Shown: in pieces, positions 16,117 to 25,124 of the stretch
How the letters are laid out: the number at the start of each line of letters is the position of its first letter
Numbering within the stretch: the first letter of the stretch is position 1
DNA from: Clostridia bacterium
Lineage (GTDB): Bacteria > Bacillota > Clostridia > Lachnospirales > Lachnospiraceae
Direction of reading: 5' to 3'
Length of the DNA stretch: 64,000 nucleotides
Assembly (NCBI GenBank): GCA_910574475.1
Contig: CAJTAT010000008.1
Coordinates: 1-64,000, forward strand
Program-made: the position numbers and the translations under genes
Notes under the pieces: generated by a model
Told to the model about the DNA's origin: nothing
Databases searched by the model: none
Seen by the model: the letters and a program-made list of their open reading frames with translations, nothing else

Positions 16117-17793
16117 CTATTCATATGCAATCTTCAAAAGTTCTTCCGGCGTAGTAATTCCCTTTTTCACAAGCTTTTGTCCGTTTTCCTTCAAAGTACG
16201 CATATCTTGATGTTCTTTTGCATAGGCCACAATTTCCTCCTGGGAGGCATGATTGCTGATCATACGGCGCAGATTGGCATCGATAGCAAGAATCTCATGG
16301 ACAGCAATCCGGCCTCTGTATCCTGTGTTACTGCACTGAGCACAGCCCCGGCCTCTTCGTACCTTTTTTATATCCTCTCCTAAAATCTTTTGCTCCTCTG
16401 GGGTGGCGTCCATTTCCTGAGCACAGTTTTGGCAGACCTTACGCATAAGCCGCTGTGCCACCACACCCACCAAAGAATTAGCTATCAGATAAGTTTCCAC
16501 ACCCATGTCTTCCAGGCGGACAATACTGGACGCCGCATCATTTGTATGCAGAGTACTAAGTACTACATGGCCGGTAATGGCTGCACGCACAGAGATCTCC
16601 GCCGTCTCACCGTCCCGGGTCTCCCCTACCATAATCAGATCCGGATCCTGGCGCAACAAAGCTCTTAAGCCTGATTCAAAGGTCAGACCTGCTATAGGAT
16701 TTACCTGGGTCTGATTGATGCCAGGCACATTTTTTTCCACAGGATCTTCTATGGTGGAAATATTGATCATCCGGTTAGAGAGGTATTCCAAAATCATATA
16801 CAGTGTAGTAGATTTTCCGCTACCTGTGGGCCCTGTAATATACACTATCCCGTTAGCGCTGTTCAGCATAGGCAGAAACCGCTGATAACTCTCATCATCC
16901 ATGCCAAATTGCTCAGAATAGTCCAGATGTACTGAGGAAGTAAGGAGACGCAGCACTGCTTTCTCTCCAAATACAGTGGGCATTAAGGACACGCGGATAT
17001 TGGCATAGCCGCTCTCTGTCCGTACCCGGAAATGGCCGTCCTGAGGAATTCTCCTCTCTGCAATATCCAGATTTGCCATGATTTTAATGCGGGCTATCAG
17101 GGGTTGATGGACGTTTCTCTGAAGGGACACATATTCCATAATCACACCGTCAATGCGCATCCGAACCTTAGTCTCCCGATCAAAGGGCTCTATATGAATA
17201 TCACTGGCATTACTTTTAAGAGCTCTCTCCACCAGGCTATTCAAGAGATGAATCACAGGTGCCTCCGCGTCCATACTGTCCAAATTAGTCAAATCCAACT
17301 CTTCCAGCTCATCGGCTCCAAAGCCTGCATTTGCCTCTGTGGCCGCCTGTCTGGCGCCTACCTCCGCAAAATAATAAGAAATGGCCTGCCGAAGAGGTTT
17401 CTCCTCACTGAGACGAATCTGCAGATAGCAGCCAGTCTGCTGGCGCACTTCTTCCAGGGCAAAATAATTCAAGGGATCGTTCGTCACCAGTACCATAGTA
17501 TGGTTCTTTACAATGACAGGGAGAAAAAGATTTTTCTCTGCCAGTTCTTTATCCACCATTGCCACAGCTTCCAGATCCACCTGTTGGGAAGCCACGTCCA
17601 CAATCTCCATCTCCAGCCTACTGGCAAGGGCCTCCAATACCTGTTGTTCTGTGACAAAATTCAGTTCAATTAGAATTTGACCCACACGTTTGTCCCTGTG
17701 GTCTTTTTGATAAGCCAAAGCCTCTTTCATTTGCTGGGCATTAACATAACCCCGTTCCTCTAAGATCTCTCCAATCCGCAGATTTGCAGCCAA
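16117..17793 (-). CDS. pilB: Type IV pilus extension ATPase PilB
   Basis: 558 residues. The N-terminal GspE/MshE-N domain (1-150) begins with RIGEILEERGYVNAQQM. The ATPase domain has Walker A GPTGSGKST (about 321), the Asp-box ISTIEDPVEKNVPGINQTQV, Walker B LIMVGETRDGETAEI and the His-box VLSTLHTND. A tetracysteine zinc motif (CQNC ... CAQC, about 455-500) is typical of PilB/GspE and absent from PilT. It powers pilin polymerisation at the inner face of the membrane. The start is TTG, 9 bp after GAGGAGG. It is the last gene of the pilus operon. Confidence 0.95.
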   Translation of the reverse strand: MAANLRIGEILEERGYVNAQQMKEALAYQKDHRDKRVGQILIELNFVTEQQVLEALASRLEMEIVDVASQQVDLEAVAMVDKELAEKNLFLPVIVKNHTMVLVTNDPLNYFALEEVRQQTGCYLQIRLSEEKPLRQAISYYFAEVGARQAATEANAGFGADELEELDLTNLDSMDAEAPVIHLLNSLVERALKSNASDIHIEPFDRETKVRMRIDGVIMEYVSLQRNVHQPLIARIKIMANLDIAERRIPQDGHFRVRTESGYANIRVSLMPTVFGEKAVLRLLTSSVHLDYSEQFGMDDESYQRFLPMLNSANGIVYITGPTGSGKSTTLYMILEYLSNRMINISTIEDPVEKNVPGINQTQVNPIAGLTFESGLRALLRQDPDLIMVGETRDGETAEISVRAAITGHVVLSTLHTNDAASSIVRLEDMGVETYLIANSLVGVVAQRLMRKVCQNCAQEMDATPEEQKILGEDIKKVRRGRGCAQCSNTGYRGRIAVHEILAIDANLRRMISNHASQEEIVAYAKEHQDMRTLKENGQKLVKKGITTPEELLKIAYE

Positions 17794-17814
17794 AACAACT
17801 ACCTCCTCGCTCCT

Positions 17815-18444
17815 CTACTCCGCCACACTCCGGTCGCACATATAGACTGCCAGAGTAAAGTTTACTTCCGACTTTTTCACCAGGTTCCAGTCTACATCCA
17901 AATACTCCTGCTCGCTTATGCGCATGGTTCGAATCTGAACGGCCGGATAATTCTTTTCGATCTCATCTATAAACCGGAAGATATTGGACTCCGAACCCCG
18001 AAGCACCATGGTACCCTTGGCTGTGAGCACGTAGTTTTCTGATGCTGGTACAACAGCCTCCGGCGTCAAACTGTACAGATATGCGGCAGGAAGTCCCGGC
18101 TGTGCTTCATCAATAGACAAAGATACTGGAAAGAGGCCCGTTTTCACTGCCAGGCCAGTGAGAATCTCATCTACCTGACGGTTCTCCATGACGTCATAAT
18201 AATCCTCAGAGGCCGAGGACAGATCCGTAAGCCGCTTTTCAATCGCCTTCTCTGTAGAGGGAATGGATGCGATTGCCTCCTCCATCTCCTCTCTGTTCAT
18301 TGTTAATTCTTCTTTTTGTATCTTTCCCGCCTGGATTCCCTCGATCTGGGGCATAACGAGAAATCGAACCGTCATAAATACAATCAAAACAGAAAATGCT
18401 AATTTTAATAAAAAGAGATCCTTATCTGTCAATTCCAGTTTCAT
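17815..18444 (-). CDS. PilO-like type IV pilus alignment protein
   Basis: A 209-residue bitopic protein with a short cytoplasmic N-terminus, one transmembrane helix (11-30), a coiled coil (about 38-75) and a C-terminal alpha/beta domain (about 85-205). The layout matches PilO, which pairs with PilN to link the cytoplasmic PilM/ATPase with the extracellular side. The start at 18444 follows GGGAGG and overlaps the previous stop by 4 bp (ATGA). Sequence similarity to PilO is weak by eye, so the call rests on architecture and position. Confidence 0.7.
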   Translation of the reverse strand: MKLELTDKDLFLLKLAFSVLIVFMTVRFLVMPQIEGIQAGKIQKEELTMNREEMEEAIASIPSTEKAIEKRLTDLSSASEDYYDVMENRQVDEILTGLAVKTGLFPVSLSIDEAQPGLPAAYLYSLTPEAVVPASENYVLTAKGTMVLRGSESNIFRFIDEIEKNYPAVQIRTMRISEQEYLDVDWNLVKKSEVNFTLAVYMCDRSVAE

Positions 18445-19880
18445 TTCCCGCCTCCCGCTATTTCTTTTCCTTCCATCGTGCAGGAAAGAGAGAGGGTATA
18501 CCATTCATTCTCATAAGTGTATCCTGTATAATCCACTTTGTGAAAAATTCCTGTCTCCTGCATGTGTAAAATATAGGATGGGACATCAATAACCTCCCGG
18601 CTGCTAGCTTCAAAAGTAAGAACGCCTGTCTCCACGTCATAGCCCATGACCTTAAGCTGCATCCCGCCTCCCCCTACATTCTCAATTCTGTGGATAATCT
18701 CACTGGAAAGTTCTGGATATACGGACAAGTTCTGTTCCATCTGCTCCACGGCTGAAATCCCTCCTTCAATCTCTGAAAGCTGATTCTGCAGCTCTAAAGC
18801 TTCCTGGTACTGAGCCTGCACCTCAGGGCTCTCCATCCAATCCTGAATCTTTTGAGTCTCACGGTTCTGATTCCAGCGAACTCCCATCAACACTCCTGTG
18901 ACAATCAATCCGGCACCAAAAAGAATCCCCGGCACCAGCAAATGCTTCCAAATATGAGTGGAGCTTTCCCCTCTTTCCTGATTTGCAAGGACGGCCTTAT
19001 ATAGATCAATCCGCTTTTCCTTCTTTCCTCCCAGAATCAATGCACCGATACACGGCAGCCAGTCTAAGGGATTTTCTCCAGCCGGGAGGGACATCCTGCG
19101 GTTTCCCTTTAAAGGGTAGACCCGAAGGTGTAATTCTTCAATTCCCTGGATACTTACCTCAAAGTCCTCCGGGGGACATCCTGCATAGTAAACTTGTGTA
19201 ATACGAAGCTCCCGCCTATTTCCTGCAGAAAACTGAAGGATACCTGAGATACTTCTCACAATCTCTGTTCCAAAGTCCAGAGTTCCCGGTTCGCTGAACA
19301 GACGACTACGGCTGGAATACAGGTAACGGCCATTCTGACAGATAATACTAGTCATACTCCCTTCCTCAAAGAAAAGGTAAATGGCCGTCTGATCCTCATA
19401 CCCTTCCATCTGCTTTAACAGGTTCAGATACCCCTCCATAGGCACTGTCATACTCCTGGGAGAAACCCCTGCCTTCTGACAAATTTCCAGGAAATGCTCC
19501 AAGACTCCCTGATCCGCACCGCCTGCACAGAGATCTATGCCATTCTTTTTATCCTGATAAACCAAGGAATAATCTGATATTTCATTGCGGAAACTGTTTT
19601 CCACCTCTCTGGCTGCCATTTCCTGCAACTGTTTGCCCTTTCCATAGGGGATGGGCAACACACGGGTGGAGCTCATACTGGCCGGAAGTACCAGGCGCGC
19701 CTGCTCTGCTTTCCAGATTGGGGCAAGCTCCGTAAGCGCCTGCTCCCATCTGTCAAAGGTATCTCCCGTCCCCGAAAGGGGGATCCGTTTCACCTTAGAA
19801 AGGCCGGGATAAGCTCCCTCTCTTCCTATAGCAACCAGAATACAATCTTCCTGAAATACTATGACAGTCCCATTACTCAT
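18441..19880 (-). CDS. PilM-like/PilN-like fusion protein
   Basis: 479 residues. The cytoplasmic N-terminal part (about 1-290) resembles PilM: QARLVLPASMSSTRVLPIP and REVENSFRNEISDYSLVYQD are like its actin-fold segments. A transmembrane helix (about 315-335, LLVPGILFGAGLIVTGVLMGV) follows, then a coiled coil (about 345-385) and an extracellular ferredoxin-like domain as in PilN (LKVMGYDVETGVLTFEASS). In most pilus systems PilM and PilN are separate proteins. Here one chain would replace the pair and bind PilO and the PilB/PilC motor. It follows AGGAGG, 32 bp after pilC. Confidence 0.75.
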   Translation of the reverse strand: MSNGTVIVFQEDCILVAIGREGAYPGLSKVKRIPLSGTGDTFDRWEQALTELAPIWKAEQARLVLPASMSSTRVLPIPYGKGKQLQEMAAREVENSFRNEISDYSLVYQDKKNGIDLCAGGADQGVLEHFLEICQKAGVSPRSMTVPMEGYLNLLKQMEGYEDQTAIYLFFEEGSMTSIICQNGRYLYSSRSRLFSEPGTLDFGTEIVRSISGILQFSAGNRRELRITQVYYAGCPPEDFEVSIQGIEELHLRVYPLKGNRRMSLPAGENPLDWLPCIGALILGGKKEKRIDLYKAVLANQERGESSTHIWKHLLVPGILFGAGLIVTGVLMGVRWNQNRETQKIQDWMESPEVQAQYQEALELQNQLSEIEGGISAVEQMEQNLSVYPELSSEIIHRIENVGGGGMQLKVMGYDVETGVLTFEASSREVIDVPSYILHMQETGIFHKVDYTGYTYENEWYTLSLSCTMEGKEIAGGGK

Positions 19881-19912
19881 GATTGTCCTCCTAACTTTAA
19901 GTTCCTCTTCAC

Positions 19913-21109
19913 CTATGCCGCTCCTTCAATAGCGCTGTAGGATTCGTAGATAGGCAACATCACTGCCACAATGATAATTCCTACCACAAATGCCATCACA
20001 CAGATCAAGATAGGCTCCAGCATGGTCATCAGACGCTTGGTGGCAGCCTCAGCCTCCTCCTCCATGGTCATGGCGATGGAATCCAGCATGGTATCCAGAC
20101 GCCCGCTCTCCTCCCCCACCATAATCGTGCTGGAAAGTTTCCGCACAAAGCCGTCCACCTCCCGAAGAGATTGGGAAAGAGGCGTGCCACTGCGCACCAT
20201 AGCCGCCACTTCGTCAAACTGCTCCTGGATGTAGAGATTTCCTACTGTTCCCCCTGCCGTCTGGAGGGCTGACACAATGGGCATACCGCTGGAGTAAAGG
20301 CTACTTAAGGTTCTGGAAAAACGAGCAGTATAAATCACCTTATTCAGCCTTCCTGCCACAGGCATATGTACTTTGATATAATCAATGGCTCTGCGCAACC
20401 TGTAAATCTTTGAAGCAATGCGCAGGATCACTCCAAGTAAAAACAAAATCAGCAGTAACACATACCATCGGTTCACCAGAAAATCCGATGCTCCCATGAG
20501 AAGTTCTGTGATAGCAGGCAGACTTCCCATCTCAGAAAACAGTTCTTCAAATTGGGGAAGAATAAAGGTAACAATCAAAATTACCACAGCAATACTCATA
20601 ACCAGCAAAACGACCGGGTAGGTCATAGCGGACTTCACCTGCTGTCGCAAACGGTTGTCCCTGTCGTAATGCAGAGAAAGGCGGCCCATGACAGCATCAA
20701 TATTTCCACTCCCCTCTCCTGAACGGATCATGCCCAGCATTAGCTCTGGAAAGCACTTCTGCTCCTCCATAGCTTCCGACAGACTGACGCCCTTTCTAAG
20801 CTCTGACAGTATATCCAAATAGATAGAGCGAATCCAGCTGGGAAGTCCTTCCTCCTCCGCCACTATCTCCAGCGCACGGACAATGCTGATACCGGAGGCC
20901 AGCAGTGTAGAGAGCTCCCTGGAAAATTCTGAGAGCTGCCTGGGGGAAAGCTTACGCCGGCCCCGGACAGAAGAAGCAGTCTTCGCATGAATGAGATAAA
21001 GCCCCTGCTCCTTTAGCTGCTGCTGTAACGTACTTTCACTGGCAGCCTCCATGATTCCCCGGGAAACTTTGCCTTCCATATTCTTTGCCACATATCGAAA
21101 ATTCGCCAT
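19913..21109 (-). CDS. pilC: Type IV pilus platform protein PilC (GspF family)
   Basis: 398 residues, normal family length. It has two GspF domains: the first (about 60-185) contains LSEFSRELSTLLASGISIVRALE and MIRSGEGSGNIDAVM, the second (about 260-385) FSRTLSSLYSSGMPIVSALQ and MVGEESGRLDTMLDSIA. Three membrane segments lie at about 160-185, 205-230 and 365-390. It is the membrane platform on which PilB and PilT act. It lies between the prepilin peptidase and PilM/N-like genes. Confidence 0.93.
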   Translation of the reverse strand: MANFRYVAKNMEGKVSRGIMEAASESTLQQQLKEQGLYLIHAKTASSVRGRRKLSPRQLSEFSRELSTLLASGISIVRALEIVAEEEGLPSWIRSIYLDILSELRKGVSLSEAMEEQKCFPELMLGMIRSGEGSGNIDAVMGRLSLHYDRDNRLRQQVKSAMTYPVVLLVMSIAVVILIVTFILPQFEELFSEMGSLPAITELLMGASDFLVNRWYVLLLILFLLGVILRIASKIYRLRRAIDYIKVHMPVAGRLNKVIYTARFSRTLSSLYSSGMPIVSALQTAGGTVGNLYIQEQFDEVAAMVRSGTPLSQSLREVDGFVRKLSSTIMVGEESGRLDTMLDSIAMTMEEEAEAATKRLMTMLEPILICVMAFVVGIIIVAVMLPIYESYSAIEGAA

Positions 21110-21129
21110 TACAATGTTCCTTTCTTTCC

Positions 21130-21912
21130 TCAGAGAATGGACAGATACCAGTCTGCGATTCTATCTCCGTAAAACAGGGCTACACCAAGGCCAAAAGACA
21201 GAAAGGGTCCAAAAGCTATCTGATCCTTTCCCTTAAGCTTTTTGCGGGACAAGAGCCAGATAGCGTAGATACTTCCTGCCAAAAGTCCCAGAAACATAGC
21301 TACTAAAACTGCCCGCCATCCAAGTAGAAAACCGCTGGCCGCCATAAGTTTTATATCGCCTCCTCCAAAAGCTCCCGCCACTGCAAGGGCCAACAGAAGC
21401 ATGGGAAGGGCAATAATAACAGCCCCAATCAGTCGATCCATAAGTGTATGTTCGGGAAAAATACACAGGGCTGCAAGTCCCAACAGAACAATCCCTATCT
21501 GAAACCTGTCATTTATCATTTTCGTATCCCAGTCAATCAGGGAAATCACCGTCAAAAGTCCCAGATAGACAAAGGCAATCAGGCCTTTTAGAGACAGCAA
21601 ACCAAAAATCCCACAACCGAACGAAGCGCCACAAAAGACAAAACACATGCCGCCTGCGGCCTCCACCCAGAAATACCGCGCTGAGATCTTTTTCCCACAT
21701 CCCAGACATTTCTTTCCCTGAATAAGATAGCTCAGGCAGGGAATCAATTCCCTGGCCGTCAAAGTCCTTCCACAGTCAGGACAATGGCTTCGGCCCCAAG
21801 TCATGGGCTCGCCTTTGGGGAGACGGTACACCACCACATTCAAAAAGCTGAATACACAGGCCCCCACTGCAAAGCGGAGCAGCCACAGAATTCCTTCCAT
21901 TACAACTATCAT
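21130..21912 (-). CDS. pilD: Prepilin peptidase / N-methyltransferase
   Basis: A 260-residue polytopic aspartic protease. The cytoplasmic loop has two zinc-type cysteine pairs (C44/C47 and C69/C72), as in bifunctional enzymes that also N-methylate the mature pilin. The catalytic aspartates are D127 in SLIDWD and D186 in the signature FGGGD. It cleaves the six-residue-spaced Gly|X leader of the pilins encoded next to it. The start overlaps the upstream pseudopilin gene by 4 bp. Confidence 0.95.
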   Translation of the reverse strand: MIVVMEGILWLLRFAVGACVFSFLNVVVYRLPKGEPMTWGRSHCPDCGRTLTARELIPCLSYLIQGKKCLGCGKKISARYFWVEAAGGMCFVFCGASFGCGIFGLLSLKGLIAFVYLGLLTVISLIDWDTKMINDRFQIGIVLLGLAALCIFPEHTLMDRLIGAVIIALPMLLLALAVAGAFGGGDIKLMAASGFLLGWRAVLVAMFLGLLAGSIYAIWLLSRKKLKGKDQIAFGPFLSFGLGVALFYGDRIADWYLSIL

Positions 21913-22370
21913 GATGATGTCCTTTCCGGGAAATCCGTCTGAATATAGGCTTGTTGATAGTAGACCTCATAAGTAAGCGGTTCCTTGCAATAGAAAACGG
22001 TAAAGTCTCCCTCCTGATACAAGAAGCGTAAGATCTCATATCCGCTCTCATCCGTCTTAAGTACCCAGAAATCTCCGGGTACCCGACTGTCTGTAATCAC
22101 TTTTTTCCAGACCTCCTCCGTGACGCCGCCCGTCTGAGAGGCGTCACAGAAAGGTCTGTCTGCGGCATAGCACTCCGTAGAAGCTGTCTGAAGGGCTATC
22201 CGCAGAGATTTGGCATTTCCAAGAGCCACCTGGGCGTCTGCACGCCGCAAAATGGTCAGGGCTCCTGGAACAGCCGCCACCAAGATTGCCAACAGAATGG
22301 TTATGACAGTGAGGGCGAAACGCGCCTGGCTGTGTTTTTTGTTTTGATTTTGTGTATTCTCATTCTTCAT
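21909..22370 (-). CDS. Small membrane-anchored protein of the pilus operon (pseudopilin-like)
   Basis: 153 residues, not assigned to a named family. A basic N-terminus and one hydrophobic helix (about 18-40, FALTVITILLAILVAAVPGA) are followed by an extracellular domain with three cysteines (ECYAADRPFC and FYCKE). It looks like a pilin in shape but lacks the Gly-X4-Glu prepilin cleavage motif, so it may remain a membrane protein. It lies between the major pilin and pilD. The ATG start at 22370 is preferred over a TTG two codons earlier because AAAGGA is correctly spaced. Confidence 0.6.
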   Translation of the reverse strand: MKNENTQNQNKKHSQARFALTVITILLAILVAAVPGALTILRRADAQVALGNAKSLRIALQTASTECYAADRPFCDASQTGGVTEEVWKKVITDSRVPGDFWVLKTDESGYEILRFLYQEGDFTVFYCKEPLTYEVYYQQAYIQTDFPERTSS

Positions 22371-22414
22371 GGACAATCCTTTGGGTAAATATGTTTTCTA
22401 AATTCTTGTTTAAT

Positions 22415-22885
22415 TTATGGGGCAGGAGTTTCACCTACTGAATATGTTCCCTCACCTGTAGTTGCATTTACTTCATATGTACATGTTTTTCCATGAGCCG
22501 TATAAACAACCTTCATAACAACGTTTTGTATGTCTTTACCACCTACTGTTTTCTTCCCTATATCACTGGCTGTAAAAATAATGTTGTCTTTATCTACTTC
22601 TGCTAAAGCTGCTATATCATTTATATCAACATCATACGTATCGCCATCACCTACTGTTAGTGCATCTCCTACATTTTTCTTAGCATAAGCCTCATCTACT
22701 AATGTCTGAGCAGCCATAACAGTTTGCCTTGTCTCCGCAATAATCTGTTTCTCCTTCGCCTTATCAATATACCCCGTCAACGCCGGAATCAGCAAGGCAG
22801 CCAGGATGGCCAGGATTACCAGTACCACGATGAGCTCTACCAGGGTAAAGCCCTTCTTTTTGTCATTTCTCAGTTTCTTCCACAT
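22415..22885 (-). CDS. Major type IV pilin (PilA-like)
   Basis: 156 residues with a short class III leader, MWKKLRNDKKKG|FTLVELIVV: cleavage after Gly12, Glu17 at mature position +5. A hydrophobic alpha-1 helix (13-37) ends in PALTGYIDKAKEKQ. The globular domain is small and beta-rich with one Cys. It is the most canonical and compact pilin here, so it is taken as the main fibre subunit. The start at 22885 is chosen because TATGGAGG lies just upstream; the ATG at 22900 is part of that site. An 80 bp gap separates it from the preceding gene. Confidence 0.88.
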   Translation of the reverse strand: MWKKLRNDKKKGFTLVELIVVLVILAILAALLIPALTGYIDKAKEKQIIAETRQTVMAAQTLVDEAYAKKNVGDALTVGDGDTYDVDINDIAALAEVDKDNIIFTASDIGKKTVGGKDIQNVVMKVVYTAHGKTCTYEVNATTGEGTYSVGETPAP

Positions 22886-22964
22886 ACTTTTTTCCTCCAT
22901 ATTATAATTTTGTGTTGTGGTTTCTATCTATAAATGCTGCAAAATCTGCATCTATATTCTTTAC

Positions 22965-23825
22965 TTAAGGGGATGGGAGCGCCGTTTTCTCTATGGCTGT
23001 CACCTCGTCCAGTCGCCGGATGGGGTATCGAAAGTTCAGCACCGCAGTGTCCCGTACTACAAGGTCTTTCTCTTCCCGATTGGGGTCGCTGTAAAGGCTC
23101 ACCTCCACATTTAAGTAAGGGTATCGCCGCCCTGTTACAGTTCCTTCCGCCGATTGTATCGGTTCGGCTTCACTGTCATCAGGGAAGGAGAACACAACCT
23201 CTACATAATTTCCCATATAATAGCCAGCTTTAGACCCAGAATCACTGTCCTTCCCAGATCCGTCTGCAAACACAGGTGTGACCGCGCGGGCGAGGTAGTT
23301 GGGTTGGGGACTGTTGGCTACTTCTTCTTTATACTCATAAGTATCATCGCTATTATGAAAGTAATAGCGGGCCAGCAACCGGCCAGGATCTATTTTCTCT
23401 TCTTCGCCAATCTTGCTTGTACCCATATAAATGTCTGTCTTAAGGGCGCCGTCTGCGGAAATCAGGAGCACATAACCATCTAAATTGATAAATTCCAAGG
23501 CTCTTCCGCGATCTGTGCCTTTGCCGTTGCCAGGGGCTGTGAGATCGGTAGCACTGCCTGTAGCATTAAGTCCACATTTGTCATAAATCTTCACATACCC
23601 GGCCCCCGAAGCTTCCAGAGCCATGCCCCGCAGCTCCTGAATGGTATTGTCCAGAATCATCTGGGCGTACTGTAATTTCTGCATCTTAATAAAGGTACTG
23701 GTAGCCGGGTGAAGGACGGCAACCACCATAGACATGAGAATACTAAATACCAGAAGAGTGACAACCATCTCCACCAAAGTCGTACCCGCATGAGCCCTCT
23801 TTTTTAAGCTTTCTAATCCCTTCAT
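22965..23825 (-). CDS. Minor type IV prepilin (PilW-like)
   Basis: 286 residues with a prepilin leader ending AHAG|TTLVEMVVTLLVFSILMSM: Gly14 before the cut, Glu19 at +5. The alpha-1 helix is followed by a large beta domain (about 60-286). Size and position match PilW/PilJ-type minor pilins that help to start the fibre. It overlaps the next upstream pilin gene by 4 bp. The last residues are VTAIEKTALPSP. Confidence 0.85.
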   Translation of the reverse strand: MKGLESLKKRAHAGTTLVEMVVTLLVFSILMSMVVAVLHPATSTFIKMQKLQYAQMILDNTIQELRGMALEASGAGYVKIYDKCGLNATGSATDLTAPGNGKGTDRGRALEFINLDGYVLLISADGALKTDIYMGTSKIGEEEKIDPGRLLARYYFHNSDDTYEYKEEVANSPQPNYLARAVTPVFADGSGKDSDSGSKAGYYMGNYVEVVFSFPDDSEAEPIQSAEGTVTGRRYPYLNVEVSLYSDPNREEKDLVVRDTAVLNFRYPIRRLDEVTAIEKTALPSP

Positions 23826-24289
23826 GGTCCTTCACCTCCCGCACCGCCTCCATTCAGGTTCGCTGTGGGCAAAAAAAGGTAAAAGATTATGGTCTGCTCT
23901 GTTCCTGACTCATCTTCGTAAGAAACTTCTTTGGTTCCGAGGCCAGCCTCTACTTCAAAAAGTACATTGCCTCCCGGTTCTCCATCGGAAGCGATAGCCT
24001 TAAAGCTGTAGGTGGCTGAACCGTTTGGAGTGATTGTGGCAGAGGATTTTTGCAGGTTCTCACAAATCTTTGCATTGTTACTTCGAATAGCTTCACTTTT
24101 GTGCTGGGCGTTGGTACAAAAGGAGATAGCCCCCTGCATGATAGCCATCATCAGAAGGAAGATAGCTGTGGCCGCCAGCACTTCCACCAAAGTCTCACCA
24201 GAATTCGGGCTTATCTTCTGCCCTTTGCAAAGCCTGTACTGTTCTATTCTGCTGTATGAAGCGGAAAGCTTTTCCTTCCATTTTTTCAT
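23822..24289 (-). CDS. Minor type IV prepilin (PilV-like)
   Basis: 155 residues with an unusually long, basic leader (31 residues) ending NSG|ETLVEVLAATAIFLLMM: cleavage after Gly31, Glu36 at +5. The mature first residue would be Glu rather than Phe. The C-terminus is glycine-rich (NGGGAGGEGP). It overlaps both neighbouring pilin genes by 4 bp, so the three minor pilins are translationally coupled, as is usual for tip-initiation complexes. Confidence 0.82.
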   Translation of the reverse strand: MKKWKEKLSASYSRIEQYRLCKGQKISPNSGETLVEVLAATAIFLLMMAIMQGAISFCTNAQHKSEAIRSNNAKICENLQKSSATITPNGSATYSFKAIASDGEPGGNVLFEVEAGLGTKEVSYEDESGTEQTIIFYLFLPTANLNGGGAGGEGP

Positions 24290-25095
24290 ATGTTACCTTC
24301 TTCCTCTTCAAAAGCATTTTGAAAGATACATTCTTTTACATTTTCCCCACCGGGAACATATTCATATCTAATCTCGTCTGTGTCTGAAAAGTTGCAGGGC
24401 AATCCTAGCGCTGACCCGTAATGCCAGACGCCATTTACTTTTACAATGGTTTTATCATCATAGGTATACGCCACCTTATACCTTACCATTTGCCGATATT
24501 TCGTCTCGTAGCTGAAAGTGGTTCCCTCCACGTCTACTGTTACCTTTACCCGAAATGCATACCGCTGAATCGGCTTTGTCTCAATATCATCCGTAGAGGC
24601 ATTAGCGGGGGTTGTTCCAGACATTTCCCCTTTTTCTTCTGCCTCTTTATATAAAGCTACCTGGATATTTCCATACACTTTCTCCTGGTCTGTCCCTGAG
24701 GATTCCCCTGCTGTAAAATGAAAGACCGTCTCATCCGGGTGATCTGGATCATATTCCCCATACTCTCCTTCCAGAAATTTCACCACATACCGATAAAAGC
24801 TTTTATCTTCTGCAATCAAATCGTACCCCGGATCTTCTGGCTTTGGCTTAAACTCATTATCCACATAGGAATATCGCTTTAGCTCTTCATCTAATACCTG
24901 GGAAAAGCTGCGGGCAAGCTGGTAGCTGCGTTCCTGCTCCAGCCGCCGGTTGGTTCGGGAGAGCATGGCACCGGCTGTGTAAACCATTGCCAAGGCAAAG
25001 GCCGTCAAAAACGCGGACACGCAGATGACAATCACAAGGGAGGATCCCTCTCTGGCTTTTACGGGGAAATTCCCCTCCTTTTTTCTGTGAAACAT
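24286..25095 (-). CDS. Minor pilin, PilX/GspK-like (lacks Glu5)
   Basis: 269 residues. The N-terminus MFHRKKEGNFPVKAREG|SSLVIVIC has a prepilin-like Gly17, but position +5 is Ile22 instead of Glu. This is typical of GspK- and some PilX-type tip pseudopilins. A hydrophobic helix (18-43) is followed by RTNRRLEQERSYQLARSFSQ and a large beta domain. The start at 25095 is chosen because GGGAGAAG precedes it; the upstream extension lies inside the giant pilin gene. It follows that gene by 29 bp, so it may cap the fibre and seat the giant subunit (inferred). Confidence 0.75.
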   Translation of the reverse strand: MFHRKKEGNFPVKAREGSSLVIVICVSAFLTAFALAMVYTAGAMLSRTNRRLEQERSYQLARSFSQVLDEELKRYSYVDNEFKPKPEDPGYDLIAEDKSFYRYVVKFLEGEYGEYDPDHPDETVFHFTAGESSGTDQEKVYGNIQVALYKEAEEKGEMSGTTPANASTDDIETKPIQRYAFRVKVTVDVEGTTFSYETKYRQMVRYKVAYTYDDKTIVKVNGVWHYGSALGLPCNFSDTDEIRYEYVPGGENVKECIFQNAFEEEEGNI

Positions 25096-25124
25096 ATGCT
25101 TCTCCCTTTCCCAAACTTTTATCC

